This document shows, one piece after another, positions 43,423 through 54,299 of a stretch of DNA of 64,000 nt. The stretch is from Ligula intestinalis (Eukaryota; Platyhelminthes; Cestoda; Diphyllobothriidea; Diphyllobothriidae). The notes under the pieces are model-generated. The model saw nothing but the letters and a program-made list of their open reading frames with translations, was not told the DNA's origin and did no database searches. Numbering within the stretch: position 1 is the stretch's first letter; each line of letters starts with the position of its first letter. The DNA lies in contig JAYGXS010000010.1 of assembly GCA_036362985.1 (NCBI GenBank), forward strand, positions 7,384,880 to 7,448,879, written 5' to 3'. Both the position numbers and the translations under genes were made by a program.

Positions 43423-44435
43423 TATTGGAAATAATATAATATGACAGTATATTTTCAAGCTTTTCAGTAGGTGGGTAAAATAGGTAGATAACACCGATAA
43501 TACCGAAGGATCCCAAACAATATTGGTTGGCTGAAACGAGCAGCAGTCTACAGCATTAGCAACCATCCACAAACAGTTCGACGAATTACGGAAATGACAT
43601 TTGAGGCATTTGCGGACTGTCCCGCTTTCTTTAATACGACTGTCCTATAGAGCTTTGACTGTGCGCCTTTGTGAGTAACTCTCCTTTCATCCTTGTATCT
43701 CCCGTTTGTGCACTGGATGGCGTTTCGCTTTAAGTAAATAGTGATAACTAAGATGCTACCCGTATAAGGAGTTGAGAAGTCAAAAGTGTAGTTACACCAC
43801 AAATCGCTCCTGTGAGGAAGGTTATCATGAGCTTATAACTAAGCACCTCTCCACGAAGCTGCAATGCCACTATCCTGTTTGGTTAAATCATAGCGTAATA
43901 AGGTCTAGTCACAGTTAAATTTTGAATAACAGCTGTCACTGCGTAGACCTCGATCAATTATCCTGACGAAGCAGAAACAAAGGCAGACCCTCCCTTACCC
44001 CTACTTCTTCCCAGCTGTAAACACTTACATCGCTACATCCCCAAACTTACTGTGTATGAAGTGGTTGTACTTCTGCTATTCTTTCGTATATTTTATGGCT
44101 GCGAATTGCTTAGTTATACGACCAATATAACCTACTTACAGGAGTAATTTGAGGTGTCAATACACGTTTTTGACTTCTAACCTCCTATCAAGGGCAGGAC
44201 CCAAGTTAGCACTATACACTTGAAGAAAAGTGTCTTCAAGTGCACGAACGATACGGACGAGAATGAAAGGAGAATCATGCACGAAGGGGCACTATCGACG
44301 CTTTGGGGTATAATTATCTTAAAGTGAGCGAGACAGTCCGTAACTGCTCGTTAATTCATTTCATTATTTCACCTAGCTATTCGTGGACGATTGTTCACGC
44401 TGTAGACTGTCGCTGTTTTCCGCTATTCCAATATG
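43423..44435. other. No recognised feature
   Basis: No repeat or domain recognised. The minus-strand open frame 43802-43548 is unremarkable. Confidence 0.4.
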
Positions 44436-44840
44436 GCATGACATTTGTAGCTCAATTGGTAGAGCACTGGCTTTGTGTAAAGGCCTCCTCTAATATGCGG
44501 GTTTAACCCCCGCCACATGCCACGAGTTTTAACACAATTGAGTCAACTAGATTAAGCAAATCTGCCGAACTTCTAAAATAATTAAGTCAGCCCCGTAGTC
44601 ATTCTGATGGACTCTAGACGATTGCTCAGGATATCCTGCTTAGGCAGTCAGCCTGCCTTTCCGTATTGGTAGATTTCATGCGAGCAGTAAAGTTGGGCGA
44701 GCAAAATCAATCCAAGTGGCATTAGACTCACGGTGCTAGGCGAGGCAGTTGAAGCTCAACTGGAAGAGCATTAGCTCCACGTAAATTTCTCCCCTGAATG
44801 CCGTGAATATGTTCACAATTGGGTTAACTTAACTATTCCA
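44436..44840 (+). repeat. tRNA-like SINE, head-to-tail dimer
   Basis: The first tRNA-like part, 44443-44521, has A box TAGCTCAATTGGTAGAGC and B box GGGTTTAACCCCC. It is followed by the flank CACGAGTTTTAACACAATTG (44521-44540), the body (44560-44745, with GATTGCTCAGGATATCCTGC) and then a second tRNA-like part (about 44748-44808: GAAGCTCAACTGGAAGAGC) with its own TTCACAATTGGGTTAAC flank. Confidence 0.65.
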
Positions 44841-44844
44841 TATC

Positions 44845-45565
44845 GTTCGGGATACTCCAGTCATTTCCTATTTCGTCGATGATTCTTCATGCGGTAGACT
44901 TCTGCCGGCTTCAGCTTTAATATATCATTGGGAATACTCCGGTATTATATTACTATTTGCCTAAGCCTACTTGCCGCTGCGGCGTCTGTCAGAGACCGAG
45001 TTGTGAATTCCAAGGCGAGCGAAGTGAGTTCCATTAGCAGCCGGTGAATTTTCAGCATATTACAGACTACCAAGACAAGCAGCGAATGGGACAGTGCCTT
45101 AATGAAAATTTTCTATGTCTGCTCGGGTACACTGTGCAGTACTTGCTTGTTTCTGCCGAATGACTATGAAAAAAGTCAGCCAATGCAAGCAAAAATTCGA
45201 GTCTAAGTCAGTAGTTAAAAATTGGATGTGATTGCCGGTCACGAAGTCTATTTACCTGAGAATAGCAGAAACGTGTCATTCATGCACAGAGGGTTTCAGT
45301 ATTTTATCAGATTTTCGATGTCCCCTGTGCTTTTCGGTAAAACATTGTTACTTAAACTTAACAAGTAACATAACTAGTACGTTTGACTAACCAACATCTC
45401 GTAAGCAAGGCGTCAACCAGGATGGGTACATCCTGAAACAGATCTGTGTACAATTACCCACTACATTCACTATTCTATTGCAAACTTATGACCATTAATG
45501 GCCCCAATATCGAGGAAATTTTCGCTTTTTTGCTGACGTGCGGGCCATGGCCTGAAGCCTAGGTG
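44845..45565. other. No recognised feature
   Basis: Ordinary sequence without repeat families or domains recognised. Confidence 0.4.
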
Positions 45566-45569
45566 CTAT

Positions 45570-46040
45570 CTAAAAGGTCGGTATTCTGCCGCTGCTTGAC
45601 ACAGTTGCGAGGGATCCGGCTCATCAGTGTGTCCCCCAGCTTTCCTTTACTGCTTTCTCGTTGATATACTGGTTTTTAAAGTTCAGCTTTTTAATCTCCG
45701 GAAAATTCAATTCCTGTTTGCGGTACGTGTTAGTAGATTTAAGGTCTGTAGGCGTAGAGCGAAATTGTACAAGTATATTTGGGTTGAAATCCGTCAACCA
45801 CAGCAAAATATCCGCTTGCAGCCGACAGACAGGTTTACGTCTTATATAAACTTATGTAGTATATAGTACTACTGAAACTTGTCAATTGGCAGCAAGTGGA
45901 TATTTCGCTGTGATTGACGGATTTCAACCCAAATATACATTTACAATTTCAGTCTAAGCCTATAGACCTTAAATATGCCGATATATACCACGAATATAAA
46001 TGAATTTCTCAGAAAATTAAAAAGCTAGAACCGAATTCTG
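45570..46040. repeat. R1 fold-back repeat, copy 3
   Basis: Left arm 45590-45835 (CTGCCGCTGCTTGACACAGTT, TTGATATACTGGTTTTTAAAG, GGGTTGAAATCCGTCAACCAC). Right arm 45885-46035 is the reverse complement (GTGATTGACGGATTTCAACC, AAATATACATTTACAATTTC). Centre ~50 bp. The clearest fold-back of the three. Confidence 0.65.
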
Positions 46041-46044
46041 AAAC

Positions 46045-46555
46045 CAGCTGAGTAACGTGATTATCCTTGCATTGCCAAGTCTAGGATTCATAAAGAACGA
46101 AAGTCCATTATCTTGCCCCTCCCCTTTAATCACGCTTGACATGTCGTCACTGTACCCTGAACGGTCTTGCTTTGACAACCCCCGCCATGGACACCTGCAT
46201 CTTTGGCTTCCAGCCTCTGCTTTATTTACGCCTCCAATGTTGGCCTTCTCTGGCGATAGGCAGTTTATTTTGCTGAGAGAAACTAGATATGGTCGGTGGC
46301 TCGTTTTGAATTCGCTCCATTATCAGGGCCAATAGCTGAAACGGGTAATTCATACACAGGGAACTACAGCTTTCATAGGATATTGGCCCTATGATACTGC
46401 ACACTTATGCCAATTAGCGTTTTCCCTATCGAGGTTAATTGCCTACTAGTGCGAGCCGAAACCTACTGGGACATAATGATTACTCAACCACCTGGCTCCA
46501 TAGCCCTGGTGTTATATGATGGGTCGACCTGTGCGATCCCACGGTGGCGACCATC
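46045..46555. other. No recognised feature
   Basis: Open plus-strand frame 46057-46335 has no recognisable domain. Confidence 0.35.
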
Positions 46556-46558
46556 TTC

Positions 46559-46771
46559 CTAAATCAGTTTGTCTGTAAAGGTCGCATTGATGTCTGAACT
46601 CATATTTTTCCAAAAATCGGTGCAACAAAACTGGCGTAGGCAGCTGAACTGAAGCATGTTTTGACCCTCACCACAGACTATGCAAAGTGTAAAGAACAGC
46701 AGCTTTATCTGTTGCTTATTAACGACTACTGGTTCGTATCTACGAAAGATGGCATGGAGTTCTACGCAACT
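46559..46771 (-). CDS. Candidate terminal host exon, minus strand
   Basis: Acceptor CTTGAAAACCCAG, then 213 bp open to a TAG. It encodes 70 residues such as VELHAIFRRYEPVVVNKQQI, KLLFFTLCIVCGEGQ and DFWKNMSSDINATFTDKLI. It starts in phase 0, which fits a donor at 47045 of the upstream candidate exon. The composition looks like folded protein and is not repeat-derived in this window. The plus strand is also partly open here. Product unknown. Confidence 0.35.
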   Translation of the reverse strand, partial: SCVELHAIFRRYEPVVVNKQQIKLLFFTLCIVCGEGQNMLQFSCLRQFCCTDFWKNMSSDINATFTDKLI

Positions 46772-47045
46772 CTGGGTTTTCAAGTACTTATGATAATTTT
46801 AGTATTTATTGCCACTGCAAACGAACAAGCGAGTTCAACAGGAAGATGCAGAAGTAAAAACTTGAACACAAGACCAAGTATTTGATTGTCGTTAATCAGT
46901 TTTCGCGCTTACGTATGTCGTTGAAATATCAGGGAATGTAATTCAGGCGCGTATTCTGCTTGAATAAGTACAATAGCGATCACAATCTTGCGCTCGCTGA
47001 AGCAAATAAGAGTGGGAAATCGAGCTCAGCAAAAACGTATCTAAC

Positions 47046-47230
47046 TGGAGCCGAGAGGATTTCTGATTTGTCAATCGCGAAAGTTTTACCGACTTCAGTT
47101 AGTAGGCAGTTGAAAGACACCAGATCTGCACAAACTGATGAGGCTAACTGGCACGGCAAATACGGTCTGCCAACTATGAACCACAAGTTGTCATGCAAAC
47201 AGATCACAATTGCTTCAGGTGCAATCGAAT
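47046..47230 (-). CDS. Candidate host exon, minus strand (phase 1/0)
   Basis: The acceptor CTGTTACTACAG begins the frame IAPEAIVICLHDNLWFIVG, LASSVCADLVSFNCLLTEVG, KTFAIDKSEILSAP, and a possible donor CCA|GTTAGA ends it. The same frame continues to a stop at about 46980 (VRYVFAELDFPLLFASASA), so the donor could lie further on. The plus strand is also fully open over 46960-47265, so strand choice rests on protein-like composition and on the phase match to 46559-46771. Function unknown. Confidence 0.35.
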
Positions 47231-47234
47231 CTGT

Positions 47235-48405
47235 AGTAACAGCGTGTGTCAACTTCATCCAATAGTGTGTCCTCTGTACACCCTTTCGTGATTGAACATG
47301 TCCAACGTGATCATGAATATAATAATGGTTACTGTATTATGTATAAGTAATAAGGTTTTTTTTAAATTGAAAAGCAATTCAGTTTCTTGGAGCTTGTTAA
47401 CGGCAAAGTTTTGAACATTCTGTAAAATTGGCTCAGGAGAAGTTGTTTGGCGCTTTGCACAAAGAACCCTCGCATTTATATTGTGGCTGGAATAAAATTT
47501 ACAGGAGTTACGCCTTCAGTGCCATTGGTGTTTCCCGAAACACGTTCTTTCATATGCGCCGACAAATGTATCTCAATCTAGATCAACTATGTGACTAATT
47601 ATCGAGGAAGACAGCGTTCGCCTAGCATCAACGTGAATTAACCTTAAGCTTATTCACATCAATAATTTGTATCATGCTGATCTTGCAATCATACTGCTCT
47701 GATTCTCTGTAAGGTCTGTCTCGATTTTGAAGAGAAAGCAATCCCCTTCATTCAGTTGACCGAATTGCGAATAAAATTTGCAGCGTCACTGAAAGTCAAA
47801 CCCACACAGACTCGTTGATCAAGGGTAGAGCCTTGGCTGCGTGAATGCGTTCTCTGCTGCGTGGATTTGACTCCCACTAATGCTTCTATGTACACAGAGT
47901 CCCTAACTATAGAATCCGTTGTCCGCTTAAACATTCAGCGCTTGCGATCATCCCTGTATTGTCCAAGGGATAAGTAGCAGGGCTCTAATTGTTGAACTGT
48001 GTCATTGAAGTTGAATTAAAATACACGATGTTCCTAACAGTAGGTATTGTTACGTGTTTTAGCAGTCTCAGTATTAATCTATTACTTGTGTCAGCAGTTT
48101 CCTTGTCATCATAGTCCAAAATTAATACAATCAGACACAGCTTTTGGTGGATAGGGGTGAGAGCGTGGAGTTCAAGGCCTGCCATGATGGTCCACGAACC
48201 CATACGTGTATTACATCGGAAGGCATAAATCCAGATTTACACTCCTAGTTGGCACAGAGCGGACACGAGCCTCACCGTTGACCAAAATCAGCATAAAATA
48301 TGAGTTATAATAGCGACAGATATGGTAAAAATACTGCATATACTCCGCTGAAGATGTTAGATAGAAGCACAAAGGGAAGGGAGTACCCGGCCATTATGCT
48401 TCGGT
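47235..48405. other. No recognised feature
   Basis: A weak SINE-like trace (CTGCGTGGATTTGACTCCC near 47858) is the only item noticed. Confidence 0.35.
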
Positions 48406-48409
48406 TATT

Positions 48410-50580
48410 GCAAGCCTTATGTTGTAGTAGGCCTGCGGCTTACCTTTAAATGGCAAACCGCACTTCGTTACGAAAAAAGGGCATGGTAGAAATCGCGATT
48501 TTATTTATCTTAACCCATATAACTATTGATGTTTAGCTCATGCAGATTGGGAAAGTATGCTTGGTCCCGTCTTCCGGAAAACAAACACAGGTTGTATTAT
48601 ATTATACTCTTTACTTGCTTGAGTAATAAGCCTACCTAGAATTAGTACTTTAGCATATGCACGTACTTATAACAGCATTATCGGAGGCCGCGTAGTCCAA
48701 ACCTAGTAGAAACGGACACAAACTTGTGGATAGAGTTGACACGGTGAAAACCAAGGCAATATTTGATGAGCTCAGGACCTCTAACGCGTATTTACTTGAA
48801 ATAGCATTAACCCAGATTTCACGTCCCTTGTTGATGTGAAGCGAATACGATTTCAAATAAGCGTCCCCGCTGACTAATATGTGCATCAGAAATAGTACCA
48901 GTAGTACTAAGAATCAGCTACATTGCTAGTCAGTAGTAAAATAAAGAGTGGTAGCATATAAGTCTCAGTCTCCTTGGGCCTGTCTCCACACTTGCTGAGG
49001 GCGGGTCAGTGTAGGTAGTGCGGTAGTACCTGTAGTGATTCAAAATTGCATTAGACAAAGCGACCAACGTGTATTCCCCTTACTCTCTATATTAATACTG
49101 CTCTTGGTAAGTAGGTTTCATAAAATAAGCACTCTTAGCAGTGGCATATTACCAATAACAGCATTATCCTAGCCCACACTTAGAAAATGTGACACAACTT
49201 TTTGTGGACAGAGAGGGGAGGGCTAAAATCAATGTTATAACGACGGGTTCCGCGTCACCAGTTTTGTAACGGAGGCATCCGACGTGTGTCATCGTCGAAT
49301 TACACCCTGTTGAAATCCCTAAGTAAGAACACAATTGGAAGGGCGTAATTTTTGAATTCATCGAGAAGAGGGTTTGTTATGTACAAAACCCGGAGTTTCT
49401 GTCTCGGGTGGCTTTTGCCGCTGGTTGCTCTCCAGTGTGCTGATGTCCCCACCTGGGGTCTGACCCCGGTCATGCGAGCAGATTGGCGGTGTCCTCGTAG
49501 TCCGGCGTGTGATGCAACTCTCCTGTCTGCTAGGGACAGTGGCTCATAAGAGATTGTCTGCGCGTTCTCTTGCGGCCTGATTGGCCGCATCGGGATAACA
49601 TCACGTGACCAGTTGACCCTCGGGGAACAGCGACCAGTTGTGCCTTGTGTAGGCTCGCGTGCGTGCGTGTTTGGTCTAAGGTTATTGCTCGGGCCAAGCC
49701 TAGCAAACGAATATGACCTTAGAGGCAGTCGGCAATTGAACAAAACAATCATTGTGGCGGTCGGTGGCAGGCACGACGCCTTAGGAGAGCTGACAAGGTT
49801 GCTAGCCTTTGGTCAGATTACCGAACTAACAACAAGGCAAGCCCTGATGTGCTCCGGTTACTTGTGCATTCAGTTACTTGCGATAGCATAAACCGAGATT
49901 CTCATTCCCTGCCGGGATGGAGGCTAAGTGATACTGTAATACGCCTAATGGTAGCCTATAGATTAAAAAATTTGCAACATAAATGCATGATTGGACTTGT
50001 ACTATTATAAAAAAAATGCTTGATTCAACCCATAAGCTAATCATTTTGCCTCATACAGTTTGGGAGTGCATCGTGGGTGCTGACGTCTTAAAAGGTGCAC
50101 ACAGGTCATATTATAGTATACTATTTACAGGACTTAGTAAAAATGAACATTAAAATAAGCACTTTAGCATAGATACGTACTTCTAGCAGCAGTATCGAAA
50201 TCCGAGCCTAGTATTAACAGACACATTTTTGTTGGCGAGAGTTGAAAGGGTGGAAACCAAGGTTATCTCTGCTGAGCTCAGGGCCCTTAACATATACTTA
50301 CGCAGAATAGTGTTACCCCAGATTCACACTCACCTTTACTCGGCGTCACCTCTGACAAATGGTAGCGTCAGAGTTAGTACCAATGCTACTAACACTCAGC
50401 CATATTGCTAGTAGTAGAAATAGGAGTCACCGTATCCTTCTCAGCCTCCTTAAGTCTGTCTCGACGCCTTCTGAAGGCGAGTGAGGGTAAATAGTGAGGT
50501 AGTACTCACCCAAAGTATACTGTCACTTTAGACTAAGTTAGACGGTGTTACTGGCCTGCATTGGAGCAAGCGGCTAATGC
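48410..50580 (+). repeat. R5 repeat array (about three degenerate units)
   Basis: Head-to-tail units recognised by recurring anchors: TAGTACTTTAGCATATGCACG (48645), TAAGCACTCTTAGCAGTGGC (49126), TAAGCACTTTAGCATAGATACG (50156); GTGGATAGAGTTGACA (48727), GTGGACAGAGAGG (49203), GGCGAGAGTTGA (50235); GAAAACCAAGGCAA near 48746; and TCTGTCTC…GAAGGCGAGTGAGGGTAAATAGT near 50455-50495. The spacing between anchors is ~430-490 bp once the inserted LTR (49233-49831) is removed. A second array lies at 62220-63960. No coding capacity. Confidence 0.6.
49233..49831. mobile_element. LTR-like insertion (LTR-1, short form) inside R5
   Basis: Begins TGTTATAACGACGG and ends …CGAACTAACA. It interrupts an R5 unit whose sequence resumes exactly (AAAATCAA before, ACAAGGCAAG after, where intact R5 has AAAACCAAGGCAA), implying a 4-5 bp duplication. 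Matches the right half of the LTR at 54300-55424, including GAATTACACCCTGTTGAAATCCC-type sequence, CCGCTGGTTG.TCTCCAGT and CATAAGAGATTGTCTGCGCG. A long minus-strand open frame (49752-49300) is not conserved in the other copy. Confidence 0.6.
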
Positions 50581-50584
50581 CAGA

Positions 50585-51890
50585 TCCCTTTTGGTCTTTT
50601 TGAACTCGGGCGAAAATGAATATTGTGGTTGGTGCCAACTACGTCTGCCATCATTCTAAACTCCCCCTCTCCCCACCCCTGGAGAACTGCCTCGAATTCG
50701 ATAATTGAACGCACAGACACCCATACTCAATACCAAGGGAGATGCAATTTCAGTACACACAGTTCTCGGTAATTTGCACAGAATATTAAAGCAAATCGGT
50801 AGATACAGAGAAAAGAGAGAGAGAAAATGTGTACAGTGTGTGCCGCTGACGTATAGCTAGGTCATGGGATGTTTATATACACTTAACTGGTCAAATGCTC
50901 AAGAAGGTATCTAACATTTCCCGGTAGGATGACGACTTTTGAAAGCTGTGCATCGGCTGATGAAATATCACTCCAATTTTCTCCTTCTGCCACAATTAAG
51001 ACGTCGTAGATGGCTGAGCACGCGAAAACGCCAAGATGTATTTGTCCTGCCCGCCTGAAATAAATGAAGCAATTTTGGCCAATATATTTTTAGTTTTACA
51101 TGGGCGAAATGAGAAAGGGCAAAATTGTCTAGCATGGCCATCTAAATATCTAATCATCCCGCGCAAATGTCCAAAATACTGTGTGTTTAACCATCTAACT
51201 CGCTTTGGTAGGGATTCATTGTGGCGCCGTCTGGGGAGTGTATGAAGCGTGCCCTTCAGGATCACGGGCACATTGATTTAAGTGGAGAGGACTGGCGGGG
51301 TGTGTCAGGGAAAAAATTCGACCGCAGTAATCTTGAAAAATAAAAACGTTAAGAGGACAAGTTTGGCGCGTACTCAAAACTCAGGCGAGGACACTGAAAT
51401 AGGCTTTAATATCGTCGCTAACCCCCCCCCCTCGACCAACGACGAGCACGTGCATGTTGGGGGAGTGTGTCCGAACATCGGGCGAGGTCAGTGAGGTGTA
51501 CTTTCTAGTAGAACCACTAACCCCAACTAGAATAGAGGGCGAAAGAGCAAACAAGGTTGAAGATTGTAGAATTCACCCTACTTAAAATTAATAAGTAAGC
51601 AATTATTCCCGTAGTTAATTTGAAACGCCCGTTTGCTTAATATACTGAATTAGGTATTTATGGTATGTGGTGATTTTCGGAGGATCCCTCTGCGGCTCAC
51701 TGCCATCATCCAATCCCTACTGGGCCGGCGTCTAGAAAACTGGAAGCTTGTAGATAATGTAACCTACTTAAAAGTGGTAAGAAGATTTTTATGATTAAAA
51801 AGGTCCTTTCGAAGACCCCACATGGAAATCCTACCCTTGTTTTTGACGGAAGTGTATTGGAAGCAGTCATAAATATTGACCTAAAGAAAG
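50585..51890. other. No recognised feature
   Basis: Overlapping open frames on both strands at 50996-51271 show no recognisable domain. C-run near 51423-51431. Confidence 0.4.
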
Positions 51891-51894
51891 TTAT

Positions 51895-52990
51895 ATTTCA
51901 GAAGAGGAGGCAGCAAACATGCGTATACTTGCGATAAATTCTCATCGGGCCTATTGCATTTACATGGGAAGAGGTAAAATGTACATGGTAAATTGCAGGT
52001 CATTTTGCTGATAGTTGCAGGCATATTAGTCAGGGTGATAGGGGAGGGGGTCCGCTGCTTAACGCAAAGGGCTAGAAAAATGTGTTCGGTGGACACAATT
52101 GAAAGAGTTCAAGAGCATCCAGGACCTGCTTCGACAGAATGGGAATCCTGACAAATATATCCTCATGAACATGACGGAAAAAGAAACCAAACCAACCATG
52201 CTCACCGTGGAAAAGGAGATGCTGTTCCCCAAAGTCCCTTTTCAAGGGGATGCAGCAAGTGAAATCCTAAGCAACCGCATTAACCAAGCCGCGTCACGAA
52301 CCTTCCCAACAGTAAAAGTAAAGTTTTGATTCTCAACAAACCAAGTCCTGTACAGCAAAGGTAAGGATAGGCTGCTAACTCAGACTATTTCTATGCACAT
52401 TTACTCATTTATTTGTTCCTGTGGAGCAGGTTATATGGGTCGTACTAACTGGCGTTTATCCAAAAGAGTGTGGAAATGCCCCCCACCAGCATAGCTGAGC
52501 AAAGGTGAAGGCAGGAGTATCAACAGTGCCATTCTTGCCCAAATGGTTGATTCCGGATATCGTGTGGACCCCAGCGAAGCATTCAAGGTGATGTAGAAGG
52601 TCCCACCAAAATGCTCAGAGCCTTTGGGTCAGCGGTAACTTAAAACAGCAGAAGCAACCACCATCCGGTTCAGAAGACAAGTTTTGCACGCGCACACGAA
52701 CCTCCTGCAAGCTCCGAGCCTAGCATGGCCAACGGCCACACAACTTCCGGCATTTCCCACGTCCTTCCTCATTCTCCCTCGCTTCACACCTTATTGCTGC
52801 GTAACTAGCCGCCTATTACCAACCCCAACCCCCTCCCGTATTCACATGACTAATTTGCCTATAAGTATGCGCATAATTACCTGCAATCTACCATGTACCT
52901 TTTACCGCTTCCCATATAAATGCATAGGTCCGATGAGAATTTATCGAAAGTATAGTATTCTCGCTACCTACTCTTCCAAATTATCTGATG
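51895..52990 (+). mobile_element. PLE-A copy 2, 5'-truncated with inverted terminal repeats
   Basis: A left end (51895-52045) is the reverse complement of the right end (about 52850-52985). Shared words include CGATAAATTCTCATCGGGCC on the left and its counterpart GGTCCGATGAGAATTTATCG on the right, plus ACATGGTAAATTGCAGGT. The left repeat joins abruptly to the end of the RT region (LTQRARKMCS), so about the first two thirds of the protein is missing. The inner part encodes connector, GIY-YIG and C-terminus. Confidence 0.75.
52060..52690 (+). pseudogene. PLE-A connector and GIY-YIG endonuclease remnant
   Basis: The frame from 52060 reads LTQRARKMCSVDTIE, then (52099-52329, a shifted frame) LLRQNGNPDKYI, TMLTVEKEMLFPKVPFQGDA and SEILSNRINQAA. 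After a stop come HIYSFICSCGAGYMGRTNWR (GIY-YIG with IY and YMG) and LSKRV, and later SSAILAQMV-like and YRVDPSEAFKVM. The C-terminal ETTIRFRR-type motif follows near 52650. Several frameshifts and stops. The order RT end, connector, GIY-YIG, C-terminus is that of Penelope-like elements. Confidence 0.75.
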
Positions 52991-52994
52991 GGAA

Positions 52995-53885
52995 TCTCCG
53001 TAACTTAAAAACATACATTTATTTCAATTAACTAAACAGAATCAAGCCCATCAACATAAACCCCTGTTGCTCAGGCAACTGATGTCTATTGAAGGATATT
53101 AACCCTTTTATTGGGAAAATTTAACGAAAACAGCGAAATTCCACATTACATTGGAGGAGTTTAACGAAAAAAGGGAAAGTGGAGTTATTAAAAATGCTAC
53201 ATTTGTTATTGTTTTAAGTCACAGGCAAAGGAACCTTTAAAAAAATCCTACCTTATTTAAATTTAGCATTCTTATAGTTTCATTTTTAGTGTTGCGAAAA
53301 CTTACATGAACAGGATTCCCTGCGGCAGATTTGAGCTCTCCTGCAACTGGAAAGACAAACTCGATGCATGAAAGGTACGAAATAAAAAAGATAAGACTAT
53401 TTTAAACAGTACATATGCGTCCGGTAGTCCTCTACTTAACCATCCCGTAATAGGGATTAATTTTGAAAACTCCAACGGATGTTGCTTATATTGGCTGCAG
53501 CCAACTTTTAGATTGTAAAGATTGGTACAAGTCCTTGAAAGTAATTGGAAAGGATTGTCCGCGATAGCTGGAACAAAGCTTTATTTGACCGTATTTGATG
53601 CTGTATTTGAGGAAGGAAGTAGACATGAATCCGAAACGTTGGGCTTCTAAAGCTCTTCCTGCAGCAATTGCATGCACACTGGAACTGTCACAAGTTGAAG
53701 CTCTACAATTTTTATGCCGGATATTTTGCGCACTTTCTGTAGAGTCGACAGGTTCCCATTTTACCAAAAATGCATATTTGAATGCAGCTGAACTTATCTG
53801 GAAAAACTAAGAGTATGCATATAATTCAGCCATAAATTTATATAAAACTACTGATTATAATATTGAATGAAACTGCGATTCTTTC
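52995..53885. other. No recognised feature
   Basis: A plus-strand open frame 53595-53810 contains a GAAACGTTGGGC word similar to PLE tails. Protein not recognised. Confidence 0.35.
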
Positions 53886-53996
53886 AGGAAGACATTCGAA
53901 TCAGTTTGCTCTTTAGAGTCGCTACGCACGCACCTCTGCTGATCCATGCGTGTGCCAAAGAAACCTGCGACAAAATCGCATCGACCCCACAATTTG

Positions 53997-54280
53997 GCGA
54001 GCAATTACGAACGTTGCCCGCCTTCTCACACCATTTGGAGTTGGAGTCGCACACTGGTTGGCGTCAAATGATGAAAACATATGACTTCCCGCCACAAGAA
54101 GAAACATCCGGGGTCTTCTATAGAATCTGGTGTAGTTGTTGGAAAGGCAACTACGTCAGAGAGACCGGAAGATTTCTCATGGCGCAAAGTGCCGAACGCG
54201 TGATAGCACAGCAGAGAAGTGGCGTCAGTTGTCAAGTTATGTTTCATGCGGTGACCACACATCCACATTTCAGATGCTGA
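53997..54280 (+). pseudogene. GIY-YIG endonuclease N-terminal half (PLE-B)
   Basis: The frame opens at 53867. Recognisable PLE-B sequence is EETSGVFYRIWCSCWKGNYV (GIY as GVFY, YIG as YVR) and RETGRFLMAQSAERV, ending at HAVTTHPHFRC before the stop at 54280. Relative to copy 1 the YVG glycine is Arg. The helix Arg (R57 equivalent) is replaced by Gln-Ser. The remainder of the domain lies beyond the LTR insertion at 54300-55424. Confidence 0.7.
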
Positions 54281-54299
54281 ATGTTTCATGGGAGGTGAC

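Noticed and set aside
43960..43995. CTGACGA followed by GAAAC, possible hammerhead
   Set aside because: Only four bases between the two motifs, so no stem II can form, and no stem I.
49300..49752. 150-codon minus-strand open frame
   Set aside because: Lies inside an LTR and is not conserved in the other LTR copy.
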